Positions 16,267 to 24,854 are shown, counted from the stretch's first letter. The stretch is DNA of 42,608 nucleotides from Sutterella sp. UBA4713 (GCA_002404465.1 DHJT01000082.1:2374-44981); one strand, 5' to 3'. The notes: a model not told the origin generated them from the letters alone. Made by a program: numbers and translations.

Positions 16267-17613
16267 CTACAAAACATACCGAGAAAGATCTTCGTCTTGA
16301 GTCAAGTGCCCGAGTCTTTCGCGCACGTAAGTCGCATCGATTTTGACAGTCGATTCAGCGCAGTTTCCGGCGGCAAAACTGGCATCCTCCAATAGTTTTT
16401 CCATCACGGTATGAAGACGTCTTGCGCCGATATTTTCCGTGTGTTCATTGACTTCAAAAGCGTACTGAGCGATGAGTTTAATTGCATCATCCTCAAAGGT
16501 CAGTTTGCAACCGTCAGCGCCCAAAAGCGCTTCGTACTGTTTGACAAGCGAGGCATCGGTCGAGGTTAAAATGCGCTCGAAATCGTGACTTGTCAGGCTC
16601 TTTAATTCCACGCGAATCGGCAGACGCCCCTGCAGCTCAGGCACCAAATCCGACGGTTTTGAAAGGTGAAATGCTCCGGATGCAATGAAAAGAATGTGGT
16701 CTGTCTTAACCCATCCGTACTTCGTCTTGACCGTTGTTCCTTCAATCAAAGGTAAAAGATCGCGCTGCACGCCTTCACGCGAGACATCCGCACCGCTCAC
16801 TTCTCCGCCTCGGGCAATTTTGTCAATTTCATCAATAAAGACAATACCGTTATTTTCCACATTCTCGACAGCCTCCCGAATGCATTCAGACTTGTCGATG
16901 AGCTTGCCGGCTTCTTCTTCTGTATAAATCTCGAGGACTTCTTTGATTTTCAAGCGCCGCTTTTCCTTCTGTTGTTGCTGCAACTTTTCAAAGACGCTCT
17001 GGAGCTGATTTTCCATGTCATCCATGCCCTCGGGGGCAATCATGTTAAAAACCGGTCCCGTAGCCGGCACCTCCGCCTCAACAATCTTCTCGTCAAGTCT
17101 GCCGGCTCTGAGGTCTTCCCGTAAACGTCTTCTGGCGACGCCTTCGACAGGCGCAACCGGAGTGCCGTCCGAATTTGTCACTTGTGTTGTCGGAGGCAAG
17201 AGCAAATCCAATACGCGATTTTCCGCCGCTTCGGCCGCCTGCACATGCACACGCCGTTTTTGCTGCTCACGCATGAGCTTCATTCCAGCTTCCATCAAAT
17301 CGCGGATGATTGACTCGACGTTACGGCCGACGTAACCGACTTCCGTAAACTTCGTCGCCTCCGTTTTCACAAACGGCGCATCTGTCAGACGAGCCAGCCG
17401 TCGGGCAATTTCCGTCTTTCCGACGCCGGTCGGTCCGATCATCAAAATGTTCTTCGGTGTTATTTCCGAATGCAACGGCTCGGCCACGCGCGCTCGGCGC
17501 CAACGATTGCGCAACGCAATCGCGACGGCGCGTTTAGCATCGTCTTGCCCGACAATGTATTTATCAAGTTCGCTAACGATTTCCCGCGGTGTCATCATCG
17601 ATCCGGTTGCCAT
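16267..17613 (-). CDS. hslU: HslU, ATPase subunit of the HslUV protease
   Basis: A 448-residue AAA+ unfoldase that feeds substrates to HslV. The N-terminal MTPREIVSELDKYIVGQDDAKRAVAIALRNRWRR-type start, Walker A GPTGVGKTEIARRLA (~residues 54-68), the inserted intermediate domain (~110-245, rich in charged coiled coil), Walker B IVFIDEIDKIA, and the family C-terminus DLSRYVL, which docks into HslV, are all present. It starts 2 bp after hslV stops, with GGGGAG as ribosome-binding site inside the end of hslV. Length is close to the 443 residues of E. coli HslU. Confidence 0.97.
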   Translation of the reverse strand: MATGSMMTPREIVSELDKYIVGQDDAKRAVAIALRNRWRRARVAEPLHSEITPKNILMIGPTGVGKTEIARRLARLTDAPFVKTEATKFTEVGYVGRNVESIIRDLMEAGMKLMREQQKRRVHVQAAEAAENRVLDLLLPPTTQVTNSDGTPVAPVEGVARRRLREDLRAGRLDEKIVEAEVPATGPVFNMIAPEGMDDMENQLQSVFEKLQQQQKEKRRLKIKEVLEIYTEEEAGKLIDKSECIREAVENVENNGIVFIDEIDKIARGGEVSGADVSREGVQRDLLPLIEGTTVKTKYGWVKTDHILFIASGAFHLSKPSDLVPELQGRLPIRVELKSLTSHDFERILTSTDASLVKQYEALLGADGCKLTFEDDAIKLIAQYAFEVNEHTENIGARRLHTVMEKLLEDASFAAGNCAESTVKIDATYVRERLGHLTQDEDLSRYVL

Positions 17614-17615
17614 AT

Positions 17616-18161
17616 TTACTCCCCTGCTTTAATCACTTCGACCGTTACATTCTGATTGGTGTAAATACACAAATCTCCCGCAATTTTCAGTGCTTCCCTC
17701 GCAATGGTCTCGGCATCCATTGTCGTATGCTCAATTAAAGCGCGTGCTGCACTTAACGCATAGGAACCACCCGACCCGATAGCCGCAATCCCGTTTTCCG
17801 GTTCTATCACATCGCCGTTTCCCGAAACAATCAACGTGGTTGATGCGTCGGCCGTAATCATCATTGCTTCCAAATGTCGTAAAGCCTTATCCGTACGCCA
17901 CTGTTTAGCGAGCTCAATGGCCGAACGCATCAGATTGCCAGAATGCTTTTCGAGCACCCCTTCGAAGCGTTCTACGAGCGTAAACGCATCGGCCGTTGCA
18001 CCGGCAAACCCGACGATGACCTTGTCGTGATAAACGCGCCGCACTTTGCGCGCCGTTCCTTTAAAGACAACGTTGCCGAGCGTAACCTGCCCGTCTCCGG
18101 CCATCGCGACAACATTGCCGCGCCGTACACAAAGAATTGTGGTTCCGAGTAACTTTTCCAT
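17616..18161 (-). CDS. hslV: HslV, peptidase subunit of the HslUV protease
   Basis: 181 residues from the ATG at 18161 (AGGA 9 nt upstream). Removal of a short propeptide (MEKLLG) would expose the catalytic N-terminal threonine of TTILCVRRG, giving the proteasome-type threonine protease fold. GDGQVTLGN, KVRR, GFAGATADAFTL, the RTDKALRHLEAMMI helix and GIAAIGSGGSYALSAA are family landmarks. It is the first gene of the hslVU operon, about 110 bp after dksA on the same strand. Extending the frame upstream adds 20 residues without family character, so that start was rejected. Confidence 0.97.
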   Translation of the reverse strand: MEKLLGTTILCVRRGNVVAMAGDGQVTLGNVVFKGTARKVRRVYHDKVIVGFAGATADAFTLVERFEGVLEKHSGNLMRSAIELAKQWRTDKALRHLEAMMITADASTTLIVSGNGDVIEPENGIAAIGSGGSYALSAARALIEHTTMDAETIAREALKIAGDLCIYTNQNVTVEVIKAGE

Positions 18162-18204
18162 ACTGATTTTCCTATCCGGATCCTGTGATTTTTTAGGCCT
18201 GCAA

Positions 18205-18236
18205 CAAGAAAGAGGAGGCAAAAAAGGCCTGCCTCC
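18205..18236 (-). terminator. probable terminator between dksA and hslV
   Basis: On the minus strand GGAGGCA and TGCCTCC form a 7-bp GC-rich stem (18214-18236) followed by TCTTTCTT. The T tract is interrupted, so termination may be partial and hslV could receive some dksA transcription. Confidence 0.4.
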
Positions 18237-18270
18237 CCTCCGATGCGCGTTTCTCAGTCCGACAACTCAA

Positions 18271-18690
18271 TCAATCGCCGTACATTTTCTGCCGAATCTC
18301 ACGCCGTTCCTGCGCTTCAAGAGATAGCGTCGTCGTCGGGCGGGCCAAAAGGCGTGCCACTCCGATGGGCTCACCGGTTTCCTCACACCAGCCGTATTCG
18401 CCGTTATCAATACGGCGCAAAGCGGCCTGTACTTTTTTGAGCAATTTGCGTTCGCGATCACGCGTACGCAATTCAAATGTGCGCTCTTCCTCAAGAGTCG
18501 CTCGATCAGCCGGATCAGGAACCACCGTCGTTTCGCGCAGGTTCTCCGTCGTTTGATTGGCGTTGTTTTGCAACTGCGCCTCCATCATTTGCAGGCGATT
18601 GCGAAAAAACTCCACCTGCTGATCGTTCATGTAGTCCTTCTTGGGCATCGCGAGAATTTCCTTCTCGGTCAGCAACTTCTTTTTAGCCAT
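18271..18690 (-). CDS. dksA: RNA polymerase-binding transcription factor DksA
   Basis: 139 residues from the ATG at 18690 (AAAGGA upstream). DksA binds the RNA polymerase secondary channel and, with ppGpp, controls rRNA and amino-acid promoters. The coiled-coil tip motif DPADRA (59-64) carries both acidic residues needed for activity. The C-terminal globular domain has only one of the usual four zinc cysteines (Cys102 in WCEETGEPIG); the other positions are Thr, Ser and Ala (CEET, SLEA). This is the zinc-independent form common in Beta- and Alphaproteobacteria, so it is a lineage mark rather than a defect. It lies upstream of hslV on the same strand. Confidence 0.95.
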   Translation of the reverse strand: MAKKKLLTEKEILAMPKKDYMNDQQVEFFRNRLQMMEAQLQNNANQTTENLRETTVVPDPADRATLEEERTFELRTRDRERKLLKKVQAALRRIDNGEYGWCEETGEPIGVARLLARPTTTLSLEAQERREIRQKMYGD

Positions 18691-18965
18691 AACACATCCT
18701 TTCATCGGCATAACCAGCAACGACACGCGAGATCCCGACAGATGCAAATGAATGAAAAAGCTTAAATATCAAAGCGACTTCTTCTGATTGAAAAAACAAA
18801 AAATCGCTTTCTTTCGGGACGCGAAACATTAGCACAGTTTTTCTCTACCGTTTCGAAAAAAATCAAGGAAGCTCACTCTTTAGTAGACAAAAGATTCACT
18901 CCGACCGTCAAAGCAGCGCGGCATATAATTTGAAAAGGATTGGGGGAATTCTTTCGGAGACCGCT
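18691..18965. promoter_or_regulatory. divergent dksA/KTSC intergenic region
   Basis: 275 bp, AT-rich, no gene. AAAGCGA (18771-18777) and TCGCTTT (18804-18810) form a 7-bp inverted repeat 26 nt apart, in the area where the dksA promoter should lie. A TATAAT hexamer (18924-18929) precedes the KTSC gene by 37 bp. No convincing -35 boxes were found. Confidence 0.35.
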
Positions 18966-19259
18966 ATGCACCGTAAGGCCATTCATCGCGGGGGCATCCT
19001 TTCAGCCGGATACGACAGAGCCGCTCGCATTTTGGAAATTGAATTCGACACGCATCGAATCTTGCGTTATGAGGGCGTCGGTCAAGCCGTTGCCGAGCGC
19101 TTCTTGGACTCCGGCTCCCCTCTTTCGCACTACAAAGACGAAATTGAGGAAGAGTATCCATGTCGAGAAGTCGGACAAGAGGAAAAGAATGCTCCTTCCC
19201 TGCACAAGAAATCCGGCGTCCCCGACGCCTTAAAGGCCCTGTTTGAGCCCAAATGCTGA
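18966..19259 (+). CDS. small KTSC-domain protein
   Basis: 97 residues from the ATG at 18966, which has GGAG 8 nt upstream; a TTG 36 bp earlier would fall on the promoter. The core (ILSAGYDRAARILEIEF, then RYEGVGQAVAERFLDSGSPLSHYKDEI) fits the KTSC domain, a small fold found alone or fused to various domains, with proposed but unproven nucleic-acid or lysyl-tRNA-synthetase-related roles. The tail (~residues 62-97) is charged and low in complexity. It is a single gene between dksA (divergent) and the coiled-coil gene (convergent). Function is unknown. Confidence 0.7.
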   Translation: MHRKAIHRGGILSAGYDRAARILEIEFDTHRILRYEGVGQAVAERFLDSGSPLSHYKDEIEEEYPCREVGQEEKNAPSLHKKSGVPDALKALFEPKC

Positions 19260-19269
19260 AACGAATGGT

Positions 19270-19734
19270 TTATTTCTGCCCGGTTGCTTTTTTCAGCTCA
19301 GAATCAACGATTTCTCCGGCTCGTTTGACCTTCTCAGCAGAAAGCGCTTCTTGAACCTGAGTTCTGGCTGTCGCCTGACGCACCTGCAAGCGTTTTAATT
19401 GCAAATCGAGTTCCGCGCTCTCATCGGCGCGCTTTTCCAGTTTATCAGCTCGCGCTTGAGCTTTGAGTTGCGCGGCTTTTCTTTGCGCGGCAAGCCTCTT
19501 GGCCGCGGCGGCTTTACGCGCCGCCTCTTGAGCCTTGGCCTTTTCCGCCGCAGCCTTTTCCATGGCCAATTTCTTCTCGGCTTTGGCTTTAACGTCCTCG
19601 TAATTTAACCGAACCGACTCGATCTGCGCTTCTAAGGAGCGATTCTGTTGCGCCGGGTAGTCCGGCGGAACGGTTTGCGACCACGCTAACGGCGCGCAAA
19701 CAAACAAACTCAGCATAAAAATCGTCTTGTTCAT
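19270..19734 (-). CDS. secreted Ala/Lys-rich coiled-coil protein of unknown function
   Basis: 154 residues with a clear signal peptide (MNKTIFMLSLFVCAPLAWSQ, cleavage after about residue 19) and then almost continuous helix rich in Ala, Lys, Glu and Arg (residues ~40-145), strongly predicted to be a coiled coil. There is no lipobox or membrane anchor, so it is probably periplasmic. The start has an almost complete anti-SD match (AAGGAGGT), so it should be well translated. It begins 12 bp after the stop of the glycine-zipper lipoprotein gene, indicating joint expression. The layout is reminiscent of DUF5384-type small periplasmic proteins, but I cannot confirm that. Confidence 0.75.
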   Translation of the reverse strand: MNKTIFMLSLFVCAPLAWSQTVPPDYPAQQNRSLEAQIESVRLNYEDVKAKAEKKLAMEKAAAEKAKAQEAARKAAAAKRLAAQRKAAQLKAQARADKLEKRADESAELDLQLKRLQVRQATARTQVQEALSAEKVKRAGEIVDSELKKATGQK

Positions 19735-19746
19735 AAAACGACCTCC

Positions 19747-20271
19747 TTAACGAGCCGGCTTCTGGCATCCGCCGGGATTGTTCGGTTGAATACGCGTTTC
19801 GTTCGGACTCGGAGAAACCATAATAGCCGTACCGGGTTTGAATTCACACACCCGACCGACTTGCGCCGAGTTAAAGAGTTTGTCGTCATACCTAAAGGTA
19901 ATCTGCACCCCGTCAACGAGGGTTTCGTTACCCGATCCGGCCCCGGCTAACGTCATGCCGGCAAGCCCGCCGGCCACGCCGCCGATCATACGATCGCTAC
20001 GGCCGGCATTGTGTACTTGATTGCCGATAGCAATTCCGGCCAAAGCCCCGAGAACGGCCCCGACAGCCTGCGCCTGCGAGCGATCTTCACTGTTAGGGAC
20101 AGCAACACGAGCCGGCAAAATTGCAACAATTTGAACGGTTTTAACTTCCTGTGCCTGATTAACGGCCCCGGCATAGTACGTATCGGACCGGTACGTATCC
20201 CCCGTACTTTGGCACCCGTTTAAAACAACCAAACTTGCCGCAACGGCACTTATGAAAATTTTCTTATCCAT
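19747..20271 (-). CDS. outer-membrane glycine-zipper lipoprotein (SlyB/Pcp-like)
   Basis: 174 residues. The signal peptide ends in a lipobox VLNGC with lipidation at Cys20. The middle (~residues 69-115) holds two Gly/Ala-rich zipper segments (VGAVLGALAGIAIG and MIGGVAGGLAGMTLAG), characteristic of 17-kDa-antigen/SlyB-type proteins that insert in or across the outer membrane. The C-terminal part is a small beta domain (QITFRYDDK...GTAIMVSPS) and ends in a cysteine-containing Pro/Asn-rich tail. It is followed at 12 bp by the secreted coiled-coil protein; together they may form an envelope unit. mgtE lies upstream on the same strand with a 126-bp gap. Confidence 0.85.
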   Translation of the reverse strand: MDKKIFISAVAASLVVLNGCQSTGDTYRSDTYYAGAVNQAQEVKTVQIVAILPARVAVPNSEDRSQAQAVGAVLGALAGIAIGNQVHNAGRSDRMIGGVAGGLAGMTLAGAGSGNETLVDGVQITFRYDDKLFNSAQVGRVCEFKPGTAIMVSPSPNETRIQPNNPGGCQKPAR

Positions 20272-20397
20272 GTTCTTTCTCCGCAGTGCCCGAACGAACT
20301 CCTCTTTTCATCCGTTAACGCACACTTTAATGCGAAATACACGAAAACAAGCGCTCCGTTCGCGAAACGAAAACAAACCTAACAGAAATTAACAAAT

Positions 20398-21897
20398 CTA
20401 CGCGGACGGGAAGAAAAGCGTCGCAAGCCCTAGAAAAATTAAAAATCCCCCGGAGTCTGTCGAGAAGGTTAAAAGGACAGATCCTCCCAAGGCCGGGTCT
20501 CGTCCGAAACGCTTTAAAAGCAACGGAACGGCCAATCCAACCACGGCTCCGAGAACAAAGTTAAGGAACATCGCAAGGAACATCACAAACCCCAGCGTTT
20601 TTCCGTAAGGGCTGTCCCAGTACAAAAGCCAAACGAAAAGGCCGGAAATCGCTCCCCAAACTATTCCGTTAATGACGGAAATCCAAACTTCTTTGTAAAT
20701 AAGATCTTCTTCATTGGAATTGGTTACTTGTCCCATCGCCAAAGACCGCACCAACAGTGTCAATGTCTGATTCCCGGAATTTCCGGCCATCCCGGCTACA
20801 ACAGGCATCAACGCCGCCAGTGCGACCACCCGTTCGATGGTTCCGTCAAAGGCATTGACCACACGTGAGGCAAAAAAGGCCGTACACAGGTTCACACCGA
20901 GCCACAACCACCGACTCTTGGCCGTTTCCCAAACATTACCGAAAATATCCTGCTCGTCACTTAAACCAACCGAGGCGAGGACATCTTCGTTATTGCCCTC
21001 TTGAATCACATCGAGCACATCATTAACCGTTAAACGTCCGACAAGGCGTCCTGCCTCATCAACGACCGGAGCGCTGACAAGGTCATAGCGCTCAAAAGCA
21101 TGAGCCGCATCCTCTGCGTTATCCAGCGGGTTTAGCGTCAAGATATCGGTCTGAACCAAATCGGAAACCGTCACGAACGACTCATGAACCAAAATCAAAC
21201 TGACGGGTAAGACTCCGACGAATTGCCCCTTGAGGCCGACAACAAAGAGTTGGTCGGTATGATCCGGCAAATTCTCGAATCGGTGCAAGTACTTTAAAAC
21301 CGCTTCCAGCGTGATGTCTTCACGAACCGAAATCATTTCAAAGTCCATACGTGCGCCGACACTATTTTCCGGATAACTCATCGCGGCGCGCAATTGGGCA
21401 CGTTCTTCGGACGACAATCCTTCTTGTACTTCCGCAACCACATCGGGAGGCAAATCCTGCACGATATCGGCGATTTCATCCGTATCCAGTGTTTCGACGG
21501 CATCGACCAGTTCGTCGGACGTCATCGCCTCAATCAGCGTTTCGCGAACACCGTCACTGACTTCAACGAGAATGTCACCCTCATCATGGGCATCGACCAA
21601 TTGCCAAACAGCCAATCGATCATCCGGAGGCAGGGCCTCCAGAACGTAAGCGACATCAGCCGGGTGAAGCGAGCGCAGAATTTCGCGTAAATCGCCTTTT
21701 GCACTCTCACTTAAAGGCTTTGCAAGCGGATGATTCGGATCAGTAGGTTGCTGATTTTCGCTTTGCTCTTCTCGCTCGAAAATCTGGGCAATCTGAGAAA
21801 GAGCCAAACTCGCCTCTTCAGGCGCCAATGCGGAAATCTCCCCGGTATCGGGGCTGTGCTCGGCCGGCTCTTTTTTTTCAAGTTCACTTTCGCGCAT
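20398..21897 (-). CDS. mgtE: magnesium transporter MgtE
   Basis: A 499-residue Mg2+ channel. After a Glu-rich N-terminal extension (residues 1-55) comes the superhelical N domain (~60-190, LHPADVAYVLEALPPDDR and repeated DE-rich turns), a CBS pair (~190-320; LSLILVHES, LVGRLTVNDVLDVIQ), the connecting helix and five membrane helices (~330-499) with the pore signature VVAGMAGNSGNQTLTLLVRSLA. The cytosolic domains sense Mg2+ and gate the pore. An unusual 174-bp upstream region with a direct repeat and a hairpin/T run is described separately. The start has GGGAG upstream. Confidence 0.95.
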   Translation of the reverse strand: MRESELEKKEPAEHSPDTGEISALAPEEASLALSQIAQIFEREEQSENQQPTDPNHPLAKPLSESAKGDLREILRSLHPADVAYVLEALPPDDRLAVWQLVDAHDEGDILVEVSDGVRETLIEAMTSDELVDAVETLDTDEIADIVQDLPPDVVAEVQEGLSSEERAQLRAAMSYPENSVGARMDFEMISVREDITLEAVLKYLHRFENLPDHTDQLFVVGLKGQFVGVLPVSLILVHESFVTVSDLVQTDILTLNPLDNAEDAAHAFERYDLVSAPVVDEAGRLVGRLTVNDVLDVIQEGNNEDVLASVGLSDEQDIFGNVWETAKSRWLWLGVNLCTAFFASRVVNAFDGTIERVVALAALMPVVAGMAGNSGNQTLTLLVRSLAMGQVTNSNEEDLIYKEVWISVINGIVWGAISGLFVWLLYWDSPYGKTLGFVMFLAMFLNFVLGAVVGLAVPLLLKRFGRDPALGGSVLLTFSTDSGGFLIFLGLATLFFPSA

Positions 21898-21948
21898 GAA
21901 GCAGCTCCCGAAAAGAGAAAAAATTCAATACGGTTCTTTTCGACTACG

Positions 21949-21966
21949 AAAAAAGGCGTGCGCCTT
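21949..21966 (-). terminator. small hairpin with T run upstream of mgtE
   Basis: On the minus strand AAGGC-GCAC-GCCTT is followed directly by TTTT. It could end the mpl-aroE operon, or act as an attenuator in an mgtE leader, since it lies only ~52 nt before the mgtE start. The 5-bp stem is short. Confidence 0.4.
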
Positions 21967-21983
21967 ACTTGGGCGAATCGAAA

Positions 21984-22055
21984 TTTTGGCGCACTCCCAG
22001 ACTTAATGGCAAGGGAATGCCGGACATAACACCGAATGCCGACTTTTGGCGCACT
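21984..22055 (-). repeat. 12-bp exact direct repeat upstream of mgtE
   Basis: TTTTGGCGCACT occurs at 21984-21995 and again at 22044-22055, exactly 60 bp apart, between aroE and mgtE. On the minus strand each reads AGTGCGCCAAAA. The stretch between also has a repeated CGGCATTC. Candidate tandem operator or leader-RNA element. Confidence 0.55.
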
Positions 22056-22071
22056 GTTTTCAATGCTCTTT

Positions 22072-22881
22072 TTAAGGCGTTGCCCGAAGCCAAGAAAGAA
22101 CCGGCTCAACGGTCGGTCTGATGCCGTTCCAAATTCGAAAACTTTCCGCCGCCTGCTCGACAAGCATTCCGAGACCATCGTGCACATTCGGGCATCCGGC
22201 GCATTGTGCCTGTTGCATAAAAGGCGTTGCAACGCGTGAATACATTAAGTCATAACAAAGCGAAGCACTGGAAAGAACCCTTTTATCAACAGCCGGAACC
22301 GCCCCATTTAGACTGGCGCTCGTTGCGTTGACAACGATATCCCAGGAACTCCCGTAAGCCCCCTCCAGGGGACAAGAAAAAACGCCGAATTCACGAGCAA
22401 GAGAGACCGCCTTGGCCTCGGTTCGATTCGCGACTGTGACTGATTCAACAAACTCAGGAAGTACAGCCAAGAGGCCTCGTGCAGCACCACCGGCTCCGAG
22501 CAAAAGAACATGCGCTTTATCGAGATTTTCCCCATAAAGGCGCTTGACATCCCGAACGAATCCGATTCCGTCCGTATTATCTCCGACAATCTGACCGTCC
22601 TTTCGAAAAGACAGTGTATTAACAGCACCGGCTCTGCGCGCACGACCGCTTAAAGTCCGGCTTGCCTCATAGGCTTTCGTTTTAAACGGGACCGTTACAT
22701 TGGCACCGGAAACCTTCTCTGTCTTAAGAAGTTGTTGCAATTGCCCGTCAAAATCCTCAATGGCAAACAATCGTTTTTCGTAAACAATCGGGATTCCCGT
22801 TTCCCGTGCAAACGCTGCATGAATGACAGGCGAGAGCGAATGCTCAATCGGATTCCCGATAACATAAAAGCGTCGGCTCAC
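22072..22881 (-). CDS. aroE: shikimate dehydrogenase
   Basis: A 269-residue NADPH enzyme that reduces 3-dehydroshikimate in aromatic amino-acid synthesis. The substrate site is marked by HSLSP (~residues 14-18), NVTVPFK with the catalytic lysine (~61-67) and NTDGIGF with the catalytic Asp (~102-108). The nucleotide loop is LLGAGGAARG (~127-136) followed by NRT(~151-153), the NADP-preferring form. The ATG overlaps the stop of the upstream ribonuclease gene (ATGA), so translation is coupled. It closes the mpl-yqiA-RNB-aroE operon. Confidence 0.96.
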   Translation of the reverse strand: MSRRFYVIGNPIEHSLSPVIHAAFARETGIPIVYEKRLFAIEDFDGQLQQLLKTEKVSGANVTVPFKTKAYEASRTLSGRARRAGAVNTLSFRKDGQIVGDNTDGIGFVRDVKRLYGENLDKAHVLLLGAGGAARGLLAVLPEFVESVTVANRTEAKAVSLAREFGVFSCPLEGAYGSSWDIVVNATSASLNGAVPAVDKRVLSSASLCYDLMYSRVATPFMQQAQCAGCPNVHDGLGMLVEQAAESFRIWNGIRPTVEPVLSWLRATP

Positions 22882-24854
22882 TGCGCATCCTCCGTCTTCT
22901 TTTCTTCGCTTTTCGTCACGATTTCCTCGGACGCATCTTCAGTCTCGCAACCAGCTTCTATTTCGTCATCGTCCTCTTCCACGAACTCCTTCCCGTCGAA
23001 CACTTGAAGAAGGCGTGTTTCCAAGACAAGTTCGATGTAATCGCATCCGAGCACCTGTAATCGAATTCGCCGTCCGCGTTCCAATTCCGGCAATCCCGGA
23101 ATGCGCTGCATCATCGGCAAGCCCTCGATACGCACGAGTTCGTCTTTAACCACGAGCGCAGTAACTTCTTTTTTTTCTTCTTGCTCAATCCAACGAAGAC
23201 TCCAATACCGCTCCATGCGACGCTGAAAGTCGTTATACGCTTCGTAGGCCGACTCAAAAACCGTGACCGTCGTAAACAAATCCGTATCTTTGGCCTGATA
23301 GGCCGGTGTCTGCCCCATGGCAACTCGGACGATTTGTCGCTGGTTCATCAGGTCCACATAGCGGCGCAAAGGCGATGTAGACCACGCATAAGCCACAACG
23401 CCCAACCCGTCGTGGGGGCCCGGCGTTGTGCTCATCTTGACGCGCCCCATGTGTTGACTACGGTAAATGCCCGCCGTATTGTGCTCTTCCAACCACAATC
23501 CCCAGGTTTCATTGGCAAAAATCATCATTTCAGAGACAACCAGATCAATCGGCGCTCCGCGCATGCGAGAACGAATTTGAGCACGAGCGTTCTCTCCTTC
23601 GCCTTCCAAAACAAAATACCACTCCGGACGAGGCGGCATCTCCGGGCGTCCGCGAACCGTCTCGCGTGTCTTCTGCCGCATCTTGGCAAAACGCCACAAA
23701 AGGCCGATCTCCCGTGCATACGGGATGCGAAGCGTCCCGGACAAAATCGCCTCCTGCGTAACATCCTCTTCAAAAGTGTCATATCGCAAATTGGCGTGAA
23801 TCGGAACCCGCTCCACACAAGTCTCTGTAGACACAATCGCCATTGAGGTCGAATCCAACACCGCATAAAGAGAGACACAGGGCACATTCGTGCCCTCCTT
23901 TAGGCTTGCCGCTTCAATCCAATCGGGCGGAAGCATCGTAGTTTTTATACCCGGTCCGTAGACCGTCGAGAGGCGCTCTCGAGCGACTTTGTCAATCGGA
24001 GAATCTCGCTCAATAAGAAGCGACGGAGCGGCTATATGAATACCGAGTTTGATCCGCCCGTTTCCGATATCAGTGACGCTCGTTGCATCATCGATTTCCG
24101 TCGTCGAAGAGTCATCAATGGAAAAAGCATCGACATCGGCAAGCGGCAAGTCTGCCGAGAAAGCTTTCGGCGCCGGAAGGTTCTTTGCAAAGCCCTGTCC
24201 CTGTGGAAAATGTTCAAAGTAGAAACTTTGCACATGCCAGGCGTAGGGGCTTGCGATAGCGCCAAGCTTCAGTAGCAAAGATAAAGGAGAGACTCTTTCC
24301 ATGCTTGAGGCATCGTTTAAGGCTTTCCATTGAACGGAATTTTTATCCGGACGCAACAAAAGCGCATAAGCCTGCGTGCGAATCGATTCAGGAAGAACGC
24401 CGGCCACCATGTCGCTTGTCATCTGCTTTCTGATCTCTTCGAGTTTCTTGCGACGCTCGATGGCTTGCAAGGCGCGCTCAAGTATTTCACATGGAGCCGG
24501 CTTAAAAATGCCGCGTCCTTTTTTATAAAAATAGACCGGGTTACCTTGCAGGGCCAAAAAAACGGCTGCCCGCTCCACGGGGCTCGGCGTCCCGTAGTAC
24601 TCGGTAGCCAGTGTCGTGTAGTCAATTTCCTGACCGTCCGCCGCTTCCCAAAGAAATTCCGGATCGATTTGGCTTGCCGCGGCTTTGGCCTTGTCCATAA
24701 AATCCGAGCCGCTGTAGTCAAATTCAAAAAGAACATGACCGCCTTTGACCTTCGTGCGTTTTCCGCTTGAAAGCTCTACCTGATAGGCATTGCCCTCGTG
24801 TTTGAGAATGACGCCGGACTTGTAGTTTCCGTCCTCTTCAAAAAAAAGTTGCAT
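22878..24854 (-). CDS. RNB-domain (RNase II family) exoribonuclease
   Basis: A 658-residue 3'-5' exoribonuclease. An N-terminal SH3-like/OB part (~1-55) leads to a helical region, then the RNB catalytic core with AFSIDDSSTTEIDDATSV (243-260), whose acidic residues hold the two catalytic metals; GPHDGLGVVAYAWSTSPLRRYVDLMNQRQIV near residues 465-500 is the second family signature. The C-terminal S1-like segment is reduced, and the last ~35 residues are extremely acidic (EEDDDEIE...), unlike the basic RNase R tail. It is closer to the RNB proteins typical of Betaproteobacteria than to canonical Rnb or Rnr. It overlaps aroE by 4 bp and starts 4 bp after yqiA. Confidence 0.9.
   Translation of the reverse strand: MQLFFEEDGNYKSGVILKHEGNAYQVELSSGKRTKVKGGHVLFEFDYSGSDFMDKAKAAASQIDPEFLWEAADGQEIDYTTLATEYYGTPSPVERAAVFLALQGNPVYFYKKGRGIFKPAPCEILERALQAIERRKKLEEIRKQMTSDMVAGVLPESIRTQAYALLLRPDKNSVQWKALNDASSMERVSPLSLLLKLGAIASPYAWHVQSFYFEHFPQGQGFAKNLPAPKAFSADLPLADVDAFSIDDSSTTEIDDATSVTDIGNGRIKLGIHIAAPSLLIERDSPIDKVARERLSTVYGPGIKTTMLPPDWIEAASLKEGTNVPCVSLYAVLDSTSMAIVSTETCVERVPIHANLRYDTFEEDVTQEAILSGTLRIPYAREIGLLWRFAKMRQKTRETVRGRPEMPPRPEWYFVLEGEGENARAQIRSRMRGAPIDLVVSEMMIFANETWGLWLEEHNTAGIYRSQHMGRVKMSTTPGPHDGLGVVAYAWSTSPLRRYVDLMNQRQIVRVAMGQTPAYQAKDTDLFTTVTVFESAYEAYNDFQRRMERYWSLRWIEQEEKKEVTALVVKDELVRIEGLPMMQRIPGLPELERGRRIRLQVLGCDYIELVLETRLLQVFDGKEFVEEDDDEIEAGCETEDASEEIVTKSEEKKTEDAQ

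Noticed and set aside
18271..18690. DksA as a defective zinc-finger protein
   Set aside because: Loss of three of four cysteines is a known zinc-independent form in Beta- and Alphaproteobacteria; the coiled-coil tip is intact.
21711..22232. 173-residue minus-strand frame bridging aroE and mgtE
   Set aside because: It overlaps both genes in another frame and reads as basic, Phe/Arg-rich sequence; the true intergenic content is repeats and a hairpin.
23181..23846. 221-residue frame antisense to the RNB gene
   Set aside because: Arg/His-rich shadow of the real gene.
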